Source: Sipunculus nudus
Lineage: Eukaryota; Annelida; Sipuncula; Golfingiida; Sipunculidae
Reading direction: 5' to 3'
DNA length: 64,000 nt
NCBI GenBank assembly: GCA_026874595.1
Contig: CM049315.1
Location: 60,880,889-60,944,888 of the forward strand
In this document: positions 46,291-56,931 of the stretch, one piece after another
How positions within the stretch are numbered: position 1 is the stretch's first letter
How the letters are laid out: each line of letters starts with the position of its first letter
The notes under the pieces: generated by a model
The model's database searches: none
Told to the model about the DNA's origin: nothing
What the model saw: the letters and a program-made list of their open reading frames with translations, nothing else
Made by a program: the position numbers and the translations under genes

Positions 46291-46785
46291 CTTTTGAACC
46301 GCTGTAAAATTTGCAAAGATTGTTACTCTTGTTCAGGAATCATGCTCTACGCTTCATATGTTTTATGTTTATTTTGTACATTTAGTGAAGAAAATTGGCT
46401 TGTTGGTTACTTAATCAAGTAAATTCATTTAGTGTCTCTGCATGAACAATTAGAGCCCTGACCCTGTCTTCCTGTGCCATGCAAAGTCCTAGCATCACAG
46501 GTTATTCATAACTAAAAATTCATACTTGGTTAACAAGTTTTGAAGATTCACTGTTTGAAATTGATTCCCATATTTTATCCCACATTACCCTCATCAGCAG
46601 TAATGTGATTATTTATACAGTTAAGATTTATATGGATATGGTCATGGTCACTGTGTTTGTGTGTGTGTCTAATAAATAGGGGTTCTATGTAGCTTGGGCT
46701 TAAAATATGTAATTAAAATGACTGATAGAGGTCATCTTACCTTGATTGTCTGACAGTCACAGACACACACACACAAAGTCATTAA
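46291..46785 (+). other. intron, unique sequence between two arrays
   Basis: AT-rich; nothing is recognised besides a short (gt)n run at about 46655. Confidence 0.5.
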
Positions 46786-46789
46786 GTAT

Positions 46790-48385
46790 TGCTCAAGTAC
46801 ATACACAAGGATAACAGTCATACCTGTACACACACAAGGATGACAGTCATACCTGTACACAAACAAGGATAACAGTCGTACCTGTACACACACAAGGATG
46901 ACAGTCATACCTGTACACACACAAGGATGACAGTCGTACCTGTACACACACAAGGATGACAGTCATACCTGTACACACACAAGGATGACAGTCATACCTG
47001 TACACACACAAGGATAACAGTCGTACCTGTACACACACAAGGATGACAGTCATACCTGTACACACACAAGGATAACAGTCGTACCTGTACACACACAAGG
47101 ATGACAGTCATACCTGTACACACACAAGGATAACAGTCATACCTGTACACAAACAAGGATAACAGTCATACCTGTACACACACAAGGATAACAGTCGTAC
47201 CTGTACACACACAAGGATAACAGTCATACCTGTACACACACAAGGATAACAGTCATACCTGTACACACACAAGGATAACAATCATACCTGTACACAAACA
47301 AGGATAACAGTCGTACCTGTACACACACAAGGATAACAGTCGAACCTGTACACACACAAGGATGACAGTCATACCTGTACACATACAAGGATGACAGTCA
47401 TACCTGTACACAAACAAGGATAACAGTCATACCTGTACACACACAAGGATAACAGTCGTACCTGTACACACACAAGGATAACAGTCGTACCTGTACACAC
47501 AAGGATAACAGTCGTACCTGTACACAAACAAGGATAACAGTCGTACCTGTACACACACAAGGATGACAGTCGTACCTGTACACACACAAGGATGACAATC
47601 ATACCTGTACACACACAAGGATGACAGTCATACCTGTACACACACAAGGATGACAGTCGTACCTGTACACACACAAGGATAACAATCATACCTGTACACA
47701 CACAAGGATAAGTCATACCTGTACACAAACAAGGATAACAGTCGTACCTGTACACACACAAGGATAACAGTCATACCTGTACACACACAAGGATAACAGT
47801 CATACCTGTACACACACAAGGATAACAATCATACCTGTACACACACAAGGATAACAGTCGTACCTGTACACACACAAGGATAACAGTCGTACCTGTACAC
47901 ACACAAGGATAACAGTCGTACCTGTACACAAACAAGGATAACAGTCGTACCTGTACACACACAAGGATGACAGTCCTACCTGTACACACACAAGGATGAC
48001 AGTCATACCTGTACACACACAAGGATGACAGTCATACCTGTACACACACAAGGATGACAGTCATACCTGTACACACACAAGGATGACAGTCGTACCTGTA
48101 CACACACAAGGATAACAGTCATACCTGTACACACACAAGGATAAGTCGTACCTGTACACACACAAGGATAACAGTCGTACCTGTACACACACAAGGATAA
48201 CAGTCATACCTGTACACACACAAGGATAACAGTCATACCTGTACACACACAAGGATAACAGTCATACCTGTACACACACAAGGATGACAGTCATACCTGT
48301 ACACAAACAAGGATGACAGTCATACCTGTACACACACAAGGATAACAGTCATACCTGTACACACACAAGGATAACAGTGGTACTT
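46790..48385 (+). repeat. 29-bp minisatellite, about 55 copies
   Basis: Unit cctgtacacacacaaggata acagtcata, with a/g changes at 'ataacagtc' versus 'atgacagtc' and 'catac' versus 'cgtac'. A few units lost 3-5 bases. Minus-strand frames (VCVQVRL...) are by-products. Confidence 0.97.
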
Positions 48386-48600
48386 GTAGACATATGTACA
48401 CATTTTGGTTAGTCAGTCTTTGTGGTGAGGCCTCATGTCAGGTTATCTGTCATGTATTCCTCATGTACCTCACCATGCAGGATTGGACAACTGACTATAA
48501 TTTTATCTGTACATTTTACAGTTAACAATAAAGGAATTAGATGCTTCACTATAGCCTAGTGCTGGTGCAGACAGCATGCCATTAACAAGCTTGTGTGCGT

Positions 48601-48601
<1 letters not shown>

Positions 48602-48672
<71 letters not shown>
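48602..48672. repeat. (TA)n microsatellite, about 70 bp
   Basis: Uninterrupted alternating TA run in the last intron. Confidence 0.98.
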
Positions 48673-48674
<2 letters not shown>

Positions 48675-49024
48675 TTGGTTGGATTGCTACTGAAATACTA
48701 ATTATTATTTTTATTTTAGACTTCCTTTATGTCACTTTAACTGTTGCTATAGTTGCCCTGATATTGTGCTTCCATTGTTTGATAGAATACAATCCCTCCA
48801 CTTCAAGATATTAATATCTGCATTCAGCATCTGTTGTTCTTTCATAAAAGCTGTCATTAAAATGTTTTAAATCTACTGCGACAATAATTTAATACGTTAT
48901 TAAACTTATTTTGTAAAATGTTGCACCAGTTGAATTATATTTAGAATAGTTAAAGGTGATGCACAAGGTTATGTCAGGCCATTCTATATTGATTCACTAA
49001 CTTTGCCCCATGCTGTTTTTACAG

Positions 49025-49776
49025 CCCTCCATTGGGATAACTATGATCTTGGCCTGCAGCATGAGACCCCAGTGCCAAACATCAGAGGTGTTCCCGCCGG
49101 CCATGTACAAGGAATCCCCCTGATGAGTCACCCTAGCGAGGACTCTCTCATCAACAACCAACTCGTCAACCCTGATGAATATGACCCTGATACTAATGCA
49201 GAGGACTCTGATTTTGTAGACTCAGAGTACATCGGTGACTCTGAGTGTGGTGATCAGGAGGACCTAGATGAATTTGATGACCCAGTGTCAGATTACCCAG
49301 ACCCACCTGATTACAATGATGTTTTAGCCATGCAGGGCAATGCTGGCTTCAGCGGGGATTATTCGTTGCCACGTCCTCAAAAAAGGAGCTATAATCTACA
49401 CCCTAATGTTTACCTTCCCCAGTACTCAGTGGAGAACAGTCAGAATGACCTTGATCAGTTTAGTCATCCACATATGGGAGGTGATTCAGAAGATCGAGAT
49501 AGTCCCCCACAACATAGTTTTCCTAAACCAGGCAACTATGCAAGAGACTATGAGCCAGCCAATCAGGCGATGGATAACATGAGCATGTCAATGGACGGTC
49601 AGACTTCAACAAATGCTTCTGTATCTGACATCTCAGAGACAGAGGCAGCCAGACTATGTGAGATAGAAGACAGTGAAGCCAATCTGAGTGGGGGAGAGAG
49701 TGGCGATGAAAACACACCCCTAGCTCACTCTGCCAAAGCAAAGATCTCACATTCTCATACTCACACAGATGTATAG
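49025..49776 (+). CDS. FAT1: Fat-like cadherin last coding exon: distal cytoplasmic tail and stop
   Basis: 752 bp, phase 1 at the start, TAG at 49774. The acceptor is ctgtttttacag. It encodes LHWDNYDLGLQHETPVPNI (FAT1 has YHWDTSDW...PLPDI at this place), an acidic stretch (DSEYIGDSECGDQEDLDEFDD), the PPxY-type motif PPDY (49303-49314), NLHPNVYLPQY (FAT1: NLNQYLPNFYP), the serine-rich SVSDISETEAARLCEIEDSE and SGDE, and ends HTDV, a class I PDZ ligand. The order of all these blocks matches FAT1. The tail is the signalling part, linked in the family to actin and cell polarity. Confidence 0.95.
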
Positions 49777-50141
49777 CAGTGGATGTAGCACAGGGCGTAC
49801 TGCCTTAGGCTTACAGATTGGTCTTGTGTTTAGATATTTAGATTTACATTTCATGTGCAAGTCTGCAGTTTTAAACAGGATGTGTCTGGTTGTGCAGCCT
49901 TAAAAATACATGGAATATGTGATGTTATTAATTCCATCTCCAAGGACAGTCTTACTGTAAAAGCCATCATTCTTTTTCATATTAATGACATTGTATTAAA
50001 TATAGATGACACACAAGGCTTAAAGACCAAAGGCATTTCATTACACTAAATGATGTATTCACTATTGAATAGAAGCACAGGTTAATGTAAATAGGCATAG
50101 GCATTATATTTTACAAACTGTAAAGTACATTTTTTAATTTT

Positions 50142-50142
<1 letters not shown>

Positions 50143-50177
<35 letters not shown>
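50143..50177. repeat. (TA)n microsatellite in the 3'UTR
   Basis: Alternating TA run of ~34 bp. Confidence 0.95.
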
Positions 50178-50182
<5 letters not shown>

Positions 50183-50846
50183 TGACATTGATAGTGTTTG
50201 TTTTGAGCGAGTGCAGACATTGAGACAGGTTCTTGACAGTCTGTTTTGTACTTTCAAGACACTTTGTAGTGGTAATTTAAAGATTGTATATATACTTCCT
50301 TTAAGCATATTTTTATGTGTATATTCTGATTATCTTATGGCAAATGGTGTCAGCAGTTTATATAGTTTTGAGATACACTTGTGAAAAAGGAAGTCAGATA
50401 AAAATCTTTTAATGGGTCTCCATGAACTAAGAAGAATTTATATGCTGTGTACTGGTGTGTGAGATGTGATTCATGGTGTTGCGAGGTACACTGACCTGAA
50501 CTGGCAGTTTGTATATGGGTATTGTACACAGCAGGTCTGAGAACCTTTTTAGTATATTTTAGATGTTGTATTTTGCCTATAAGCACAAGAGATGTGTGTT
50601 GTGTTTATTTATTTAAATATATATAGATTAATGTGGGGAACTCTTAGCTTTGTAAGTTTTAACCGTATGATATTATATATGGTGACATATTTGCCTTTTC
50701 TCACATTGGAACTATGCCATAAAATTAATGCCAGAGCAATGATTGCATTGTCAGTGACACTGATCCAATCAGTGGAGCATGATAGGTATTAAAAGTAGTC
50801 CGTAATCTTACACCTCATGCAGTCTATATAGACAATAGGACAAGTG

Positions 50847-50975
50847 ATGGTGTTAGAACACATAGTACGATCCACAGTGGTGTGAGAACACGTAGTACCA
50901 TCCACAGTGGTGTGAGAACGTGTAGTACAATCCACAGTGGTGTGAATACATGGGGTACCATCCACAGTGGTGTGA
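50847..50975 (+). repeat. 30-bp unit x 4 in the 3'UTR
   Basis: Unit ggtgtgagaacacgtagtac catccacagt with 2-5 changes per copy. Confidence 0.9.
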
Positions 50976-51465
50976 TGTCTGATAAGGCCTTGTCTTGGGA
51001 AACAATTTGTCAGCTGTATGCAAATATTATAAAAATTATTAATGCTCAGGTGGTACTTCTAAAAGAGGGCAAGACAAATGTATTAAAGTACAAGGTACTA
51101 GTGGGACACAAAACTAAACCCAAGTTCCAGTTTTATTAAGTTTGTTCAAATAAGTATTTAATTGATGTTATTGTTTGGAAAAAAAATTGCATTTCTGATC
51201 ACTGAAGCATGGCAAAAGAGAATTTTGGTGTCATTTCTCATGTTTTCTTTATTTTTTTTTTGGTTTGCGAATTGTCCAAGTACAAATATACAATTGCTCA
51301 TGATTTTAAAGTATATGTAGTTAGAAAAGGCATTATAAATGTGGGTGTCATTAATTTGTCTACAACTGGAGACTTTCCTGGATTCATATTCATATATTTG
51401 CATATGGAAATGCAAATATGTTTGTCATTACCGCCAAACAACCATGTCTGATATGCTGTTCAGAT

Positions 51466-51466
<1 letters not shown>

Positions 51467-51498
<32 letters not shown>
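51467..51498. repeat. (TA)n microsatellite in the 3'UTR
   Basis: Alternating TA run of ~30 bp. Confidence 0.95.
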
Positions 51499-51501
<3 letters not shown>

Positions 51502-51933
51502 GTTATATTTGTTATTGTATAGAAGGTTGTTCTTCCAGGATTATTGTGTATTTGCAGAGTGCACTTTTCATTGAAACTTTTTCTTTTACTGCCAGAAAAA
51601 ATCCCCACTTTCATAGGCACACATGCTGCTTATCTAACCTACACGGATGTACCAGTTATCTAGGTGTGTCAATATTTACAGATGGTGTATAGATAAAACT
51701 ACTTAGATCACAGAATCAATTTTGAACTTCTTTTTCTTGTCTGTGCAGTCTTTTTAATATTGGATTAAATTGAAATGTTTAGTTGATTGATGTAAATTAT
51801 TGTTAATTTGTTATTTAAAGGTGTATGATAACATTTTCCTTGCCCTGCATGCCTTTGCATATAAGCTCAGAGAGTATTGGCATACTGTTAAGGTGCAGCG
51901 AGCATTTTAATATTCTATCTGTGTTTTGTGTAA

Positions 51934-52008
51934 CTATGTACATACAACCAGCAGTAACTATGTACATACAACCAGCAGTAACTATGTACATACAACCAGC
52001 AGTAACTA
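51934..52008 (+). repeat. 24-bp unit x 3 in the 3'UTR
   Basis: aactatgtacatacaaccag cagt occurs three times in a row, almost without change; the trailing aactatttaca begins a fourth. Confidence 0.9.
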
Positions 52009-52286
52009 TTTACAAATGCATTTACCTCTTGCACTCCCTGGTAAGGACAATAAACTTGCCACTGAGTGGGTTTACAGTGAACCTTAGCCATCCAGAAACT
52101 CTGCACATATTTGGTCCAGATTTGAACCCAGAAAAATCAGCTTGTACATTAATCCATATTTATAGTTTTTTATCTTCTTATATTTTTATACATTGTCTGA
52201 TTTATAACTTGCATTCAGGACATTAATTGTAATATTGAGAGAAGGCATTCATATTATGGATATAAACAGCTATTTTGGTGAGTGTC

Positions 52287-52292
52287 AATAAA
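52287..52292 (+). promoter_or_regulatory. AATAAA poly(A) signal, proximal
   Basis: Canonical hexamer in tgtcAATAAAgatt, 2.5 kb after the stop codon, followed by TG-rich sequence (gattggtgcttac). Confidence 0.45.
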
Positions 52293-52711
52293 GATTGGTG
52301 CTTACACTGAAACATGCAGAGAATTTAGTGATGCAAATTTGATCATTTTGGTCCTAAAATTAATGGCATTATGATTTATGTAAGAAAACTATTTGCCTAT
52401 TTCCTGCTTTGAATATGAATTTCTTGTGTGGGGAATTAGTGCGCTGTAGATGCATTTTGTTTTGTGTGTTTCGTTACTAGAATATGACCTTGGTTGCAGA
52501 TACATATTAGACCAGGGTCAATCACTTTTTATTTCTATGTGTTTTTATTTTGCTTTAAACAATAACGTTTTTGTTTATACCATATGGCAGAACCTGCTAT
52601 GTGGGATTATCATGTAATATCTATATTAGTTAAGGCTAGTCACACTTGAACGTATGTACTGATAGCACATGCAGAGTATAAGTTTTTTATGTGACACATT
52701 ACCACTGAGTC

Positions 52712-52717
52712 AATAAA
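52712..52717 (+). promoter_or_regulatory. AATAAA poly(A) signal, middle
   Basis: Hexamer in gagtcAATAAAaat, followed within 40 bases by the T/G-rich tttgcctgtgtacgtttggg, a good downstream element. Confidence 0.5.
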
Positions 52718-52799
52718 AATATTTGCCTGTGTACGTTTGGGCAGATTTCTACTGAATGTGTGTATAACATACATGTTTGTACATGATGTACAAGATTAT

Positions 52800-52805
52800 A
52801 ATAAA
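52800..52805 (+). promoter_or_regulatory. AATAAA poly(A) signal, distal
   Basis: Hexamer in gattatAATAAAgtctc, followed by gtgctcttttttt. It is the last signal before dense transposable-element DNA starts. Confidence 0.5.
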
Positions 52806-52916
52806 GTCTCAAAATCTGAAACAAGTGCTCTTTTTTTAGCTCACGCTGGACTAGTAATTCTATAGGTCTTTCAAACCAAAGCAGGTGATGTATTCACCAG
52901 GTATTCAATTTATGCA

Positions 52917-53300
52917 TTTTTAGCTCAGCTGTCAGCTAACTTGAAGTCATCTAAGTTATAGCAATCACTCTTTGTCCGTCTGTCTGTCTGTTTGTCCGTC
53001 TGTCTATTAACAGGTCACAAATCGTAAACACTGGACCTAGAAACGTCTAAGTGAAAACCTATAAAGGTCCATGAAAAATCTCCTTGGAAACCAGAAATTT
53101 TGGTCACTGTATGGTGTGACCTATATGCTTTGAGCTATGGGGCTCGAATGTATCCCCCCCCCCCCCCCCAGAATAATTTAAAATTTGATACAAAAGCTCC
53201 ATTATCTGAATAGGTATTACATTAATTGCCATGATTCTTTCCCTGCTTATTGATCATGGAGTGTTTCATCATTTTCAGAAGACTGTTAATACCACCTGTA
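52917..53300 (+). mobile_element. family A element, 5' fragment
   Basis: tttttagctcagctgtcagc ... catctaagttatagc, then the gtccgtctgtctgtc run and 'cacaaatcgtaaacactgga'. It contains a C run (53154-53169) and is cut by a family B copy. Confidence 0.55.
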
Positions 53301-53772
53301 TTTTTAGCAAACTTGTGAGCTTATGCCATGGCATTGCCTGTTGTCTGTACGTTAAACCATACTATCTCTAAAATGGCAAGAGAGACCATCACCAAATTTT
53401 ATGCAAAAAAAGTCGTCTAAAAATGTATCAGATTTTGCTTATTTTTTTGGCTAACTATATTTTCTTAGATTTTATTGGAAAACGCTAAAAAAGAAACCTT
53501 TAAAAATCTTTTTCTCCGAAACTGTTCAGCCAAATTGTCTTGTATTTCACAGAAATAAGTGCTGGAAAAATCTCTCAAGTTTGTTCGAATGGTTCAAGTT
53601 CGATGATTTCTGACCAAGTTACAGGAATTTGAACTTAGTCATCTGACCAAAAAAGCATACAAAAATTACCATCTCAGAAACGGCTGGAGGTATCATCACC
53701 AAATTTTATGGCAAAGTTGTTCACATGAGTCGTATCTGAAATTTAGGTATTGGTGGCGCCACCTGCTTTGAC
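53301..53772 (+). mobile_element. family B element, 5' fragment
   Basis: Starts tttttagcaaacttgtgagc ttatgcc and carries ggtggcgccacctgc near its end. It lacks the AGGCCT hairpin terminus and is followed directly by a family A start. Confidence 0.55.
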
Positions 53773-56737
53773 CTTTTTTTAGCTCAGCTGACTGTAAGTC
53801 ATCTGAGCTATAGCGATCACTCTTTGTCCGTCGGCCGTCCGTCCGTTAACAGGGCACAAACTGTAACTGCTGGACCTAGAATCTTGACATCCTGGGAGGT
53901 TCATAAAAAAGCTCCTTGGAAACCTGAAATTAGGTCTCTGTTACCCATATTCTTTGAGCTATGGGGCTCCGAAAAACCCCCCAGAATGATGGAAAATTTG
54001 ATACAAAAGCTCAATTATCTGAACAACTAATGCAGTGATCACCATGATTTTTAGCTCAGCTGACTGTAAGTCATCTGAGCTATAGTCGTGGTCCTTTGTC
54101 CGTCCGGCCGTCCGTTAACAGGGCACGTTTTAAAACCGTTGGACCTACGAATCCAAAATTCTGCATACCATTAGATGTCCCCAAAATCTCCTACCATACC
54201 GAAAATTGGGTCATTAGAACTCCGTTCCTTCGAGATATTAAGGAAAAACCTCCGTTTTCCATAAAAAAAAAGCAATTGTTACACTTCAAGTCTGCCTAAT
54301 ATCAAAACCACTGATCTGTTTTTGATCCAATTTAGTATTCATATTCTCTATGCACATACCAAAAATTAGGTCAGTATTGGGTATTATTTTGAAGTTATAG
54401 GCCCAAATATAATGAATTTTTTTAAAAATCAGGAAATATATTTGCTCACTTAACATGAGAATTGCTGAAGCTGAAGACTTTTTTTCAGGAATATAACTTT
54501 ATTTAATCAAGATTCAATTGTTTGCCCAAAATTAGATCTGAATTTTGCAAATTTTTCAAGTTATAAGCATAAATAAAAAATTAATACCTTAAATTTTGTC
54601 CAACTTTGGCAGTGGCACCTTTTTAGCTCAGCTGACTATAAGTCATCTGAGCTATAGTCATGATCCATTGTCCGTCCATCTGTCTAGCCGTCCGTCTGTC
54701 CGTCCGTAGATGTGGGACGTTTTGAAACCGTAAGACCTAGGAATCCAAAATTCGGCATAATGTTAGATGTCCCCAAGATCTCCTACCAAGCCGAAAACTG
54801 GGCTTGTTTGCCATTAATATTCCACTATATAGTTCCTATGTACATGCCAGAAATTAGGTCTGTATTATATAATTTAAAAAAGTTATGGGCTCAAACATAA
54901 TGCATTTTGTAAAAAATCAGGAAAGATATTTGATCAGTTAACAAAAAACATGTTAAAACTAACGACTTTTTTTCCAGTAATATAACATTAATTAATCAAA
55001 ATTAAATTGTATACCCAAAGTTATATCAAATCTTTTAAAATTTTTAAAATATTAGCAAAAATAAAAAATCAGTACCTTAAATTTTGCCCAACTTTGGCCA
55101 CAGCATGTTTTTTTCCTGTAATTACTGTGGATTTAATTTTCACAGCATGTACACATAAGGATTTAATCTGTTAAAATCTGAAATTTGAAAATAAAAGCTG
55201 CAAAATTAGGCTAGTTATTGAATTTTTTTGCCCCAGGCTGTTGGCATAATGTTAGATGTCCCCAAGATCTCCTACCAAGCTGAAAACTGGGTATTTGCGA
55301 CCTCATTCCGTTGAGAAATTAAGGAAAAACTTCAATTTTTATTAAAAACCTATTTTCACACTTCAGGACTGCCTAATATCAAAATCACTCATCTGTTTTT
55401 CCTCATATTTACCATAAATATTCCTCTATATAGTTCCTATGTACATGCCAGAAATAAGGTCTGTATCATATAATTTAAAAAAGTTATGGGCTCAAACATA
55501 ATGCATTTTGTAAAAAAAAACAGGAAAGATATTTGATTTCTTAACACAAGACATGTTAAAGCTAAGGACTTTTTTCCAGTAATGTAACTTTAATTAATCA
55601 AAATTAAATTGTATACCCAAAATTAGATCAAAATCTTTTAAATTTTTTTAAAATTTTAGCAAAAATAAAAAAAATTGGTACCTTACATTTTGTCCAACCT
55701 TTGCCACGGCACTTTTTTTCCTGTAAGAACTGTGGATTTAATTTTCACAGCATGTGCACATAAGGATTTCATCTGTTAAAAAAGCTGCAAAATTAGGTTA
55801 GTTATTGTGTTTTTTTTTTGGAGGCTCTTGTTGTATTCCCTTACATTGTCAAGCAGGCCACTTTGGTCACTGTAGGTCATTCAGTGCAGCTCTCTATGCT
55901 CCCCAGGCTGTTGGCATAATGTTATGCAATCCCATCACTAGGGCAAGCCCTCTCTCCACCGAGTTGAGCTTGATCAGGCTGTCTGCAGTTAATACTATAC
56001 CACAGGGAGCCTTTTTCTCTCCCCCCCCCCCCCCCGCCCCACCCCATTCTGTTGACAGACCTGTACTATGAACTGGATGAATCTTAAAATTAACATTTTT
56101 TTCAGCAACGAGCAGTAACAATGGAGACCCCTCCCCCACCCACCCCTTCAATACACAAGACTAATAAACAAGATCAGTCTTATAATTTTAATGTTAAATA
56201 AATTCTTTTTGATGAGACTTGGACAATTTTGATTTTTTTAAAGAAAAAAATTTAAGGAATTTAATCCTTATATTCAAATGTGATAAAATATTAGGATCTA
56301 ATGTAAGTGCTAACAGATAAGATTTAAGAAGATATAAATACTTTGTAGCATTTCATTCATATCTCTTAAAGTTGGCAGGGCCTAGGTATGAATAACACTG
56401 TTAACTTAGTATTAAAATTAGGAATATTGGTCAAACTTTGTGGGATTAATTTTTAACTCATATGGCCATATAATTAACTTTTGAAAACTTAATTACCTTC
56501 ACACATTATTTGTTTATGAAATGTTACTTTTATATAACACTTTCCATAGGCCCAAACTAAATGGTTTAGCTCATGTCCATTATTCTATAATTTACAGAGT
56601 TTCATTTTAGCAGGGCCATTTTCTCATAGCTTTTCTAATGATAATATACATGAAAAACCAAAAGAAATACAAATATTTTGCAGTCACTTATATTTTCCAG
56701 AATTCAGCTGAGCAATGTGACCCATGGGTCCCTCGTT
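53773..56737 (+). mobile_element. family A elements: three 5' ends in a row, one 3' end
   Basis: Starts of tttttagctcagctgact lie at 53773, 54047 and 54620; only one terminus follows (ttcagctgagcaatgtgacc, catgggtccctcgtt, ending 56737). The last unit is the full 2.1-kb form, nearly the same as 21.5-23.8 kb. No coding frame is found. Confidence 0.6.
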
Positions 56738-56931
56738 GTAATTTGCATTGTCATCAGTATGGGGCACAAACAAAGTGTCAAGTTCCCCCGCAAGAATATA
56801 AACAATCTCGGAAATAGCAATACACCTATGGATGGTTAGGTACCAAAAAGAGTTATGTAACAATCCAAAGGACCTTCTTGGGTTTGACACAAGCCCTCTT
56901 ACTTTTTCATAATTGTATCGCCAGAACAGAG

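Larger units (their letters stand above)
949..52825 (+). other. FAT1: Fat-like atypical cadherin gene, 3' part (gene span)
   Basis: This is the 3' end of a giant protocadherin Fat gene of the FAT1/FAT3 type, a cell-surface adhesion and planar-polarity protein. The core exons join in phase with no stop and give 1256 codons plus TAG at 49774-49776. The domain order is: end of one cadherin repeat, two more cadherin repeats, a membrane-proximal region, EGF-EGF, laminin G, four EGF, one transmembrane helix and a tail of about 400 residues. That order, the tail motifs and the C-terminal HTDV (vertebrate FAT1 ends HTEV) point to the FAT1/FAT3 branch rather than FAT4. This is recognised from knowledge of the family; no search was run. 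The 5' part is missing because the window starts inside an intron. The right end is set at the last poly(A) signal. Confidence 0.9.
49777..52825 (+). other. 3' untranslated region of the Fat-like gene (approximate)
   Basis: About 3 kb of AT-rich sequence after the stop with no supported reading frame. It contains two TA dinucleotide runs, a 30-bp unit repeated four times and a 24-bp unit repeated three times. It ends near three AATAAA signals. Interspersed repeats begin just after the last one, which fits a transcript end there. The exact end is not visible. Confidence 0.6.

Noticed and set aside
46732-48252. Minus-strand cysteine-rich frames (MCVYRYDC…)
   Set aside because: 29-bp array read in rotating frames; no gene features.
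48593-48814. Hydrophobic frame after a TA run (DFLYVTLTVAIVALILCFHC…) with acceptor-like ttttattttag
   Set aside because: It looks like a membrane helix, but no usable donor keeps phase 1, and its frame ends in TAA before the last exon; taken as chance.
49025-49060. 58-bp array as copies of the last-exon acceptor (shared ATGCTGT, ACAG and CCCTCCAT)
   Set aside because: The shared words are short, differently spaced and 2.7 kb away from the exon; not enough to call a junction array.
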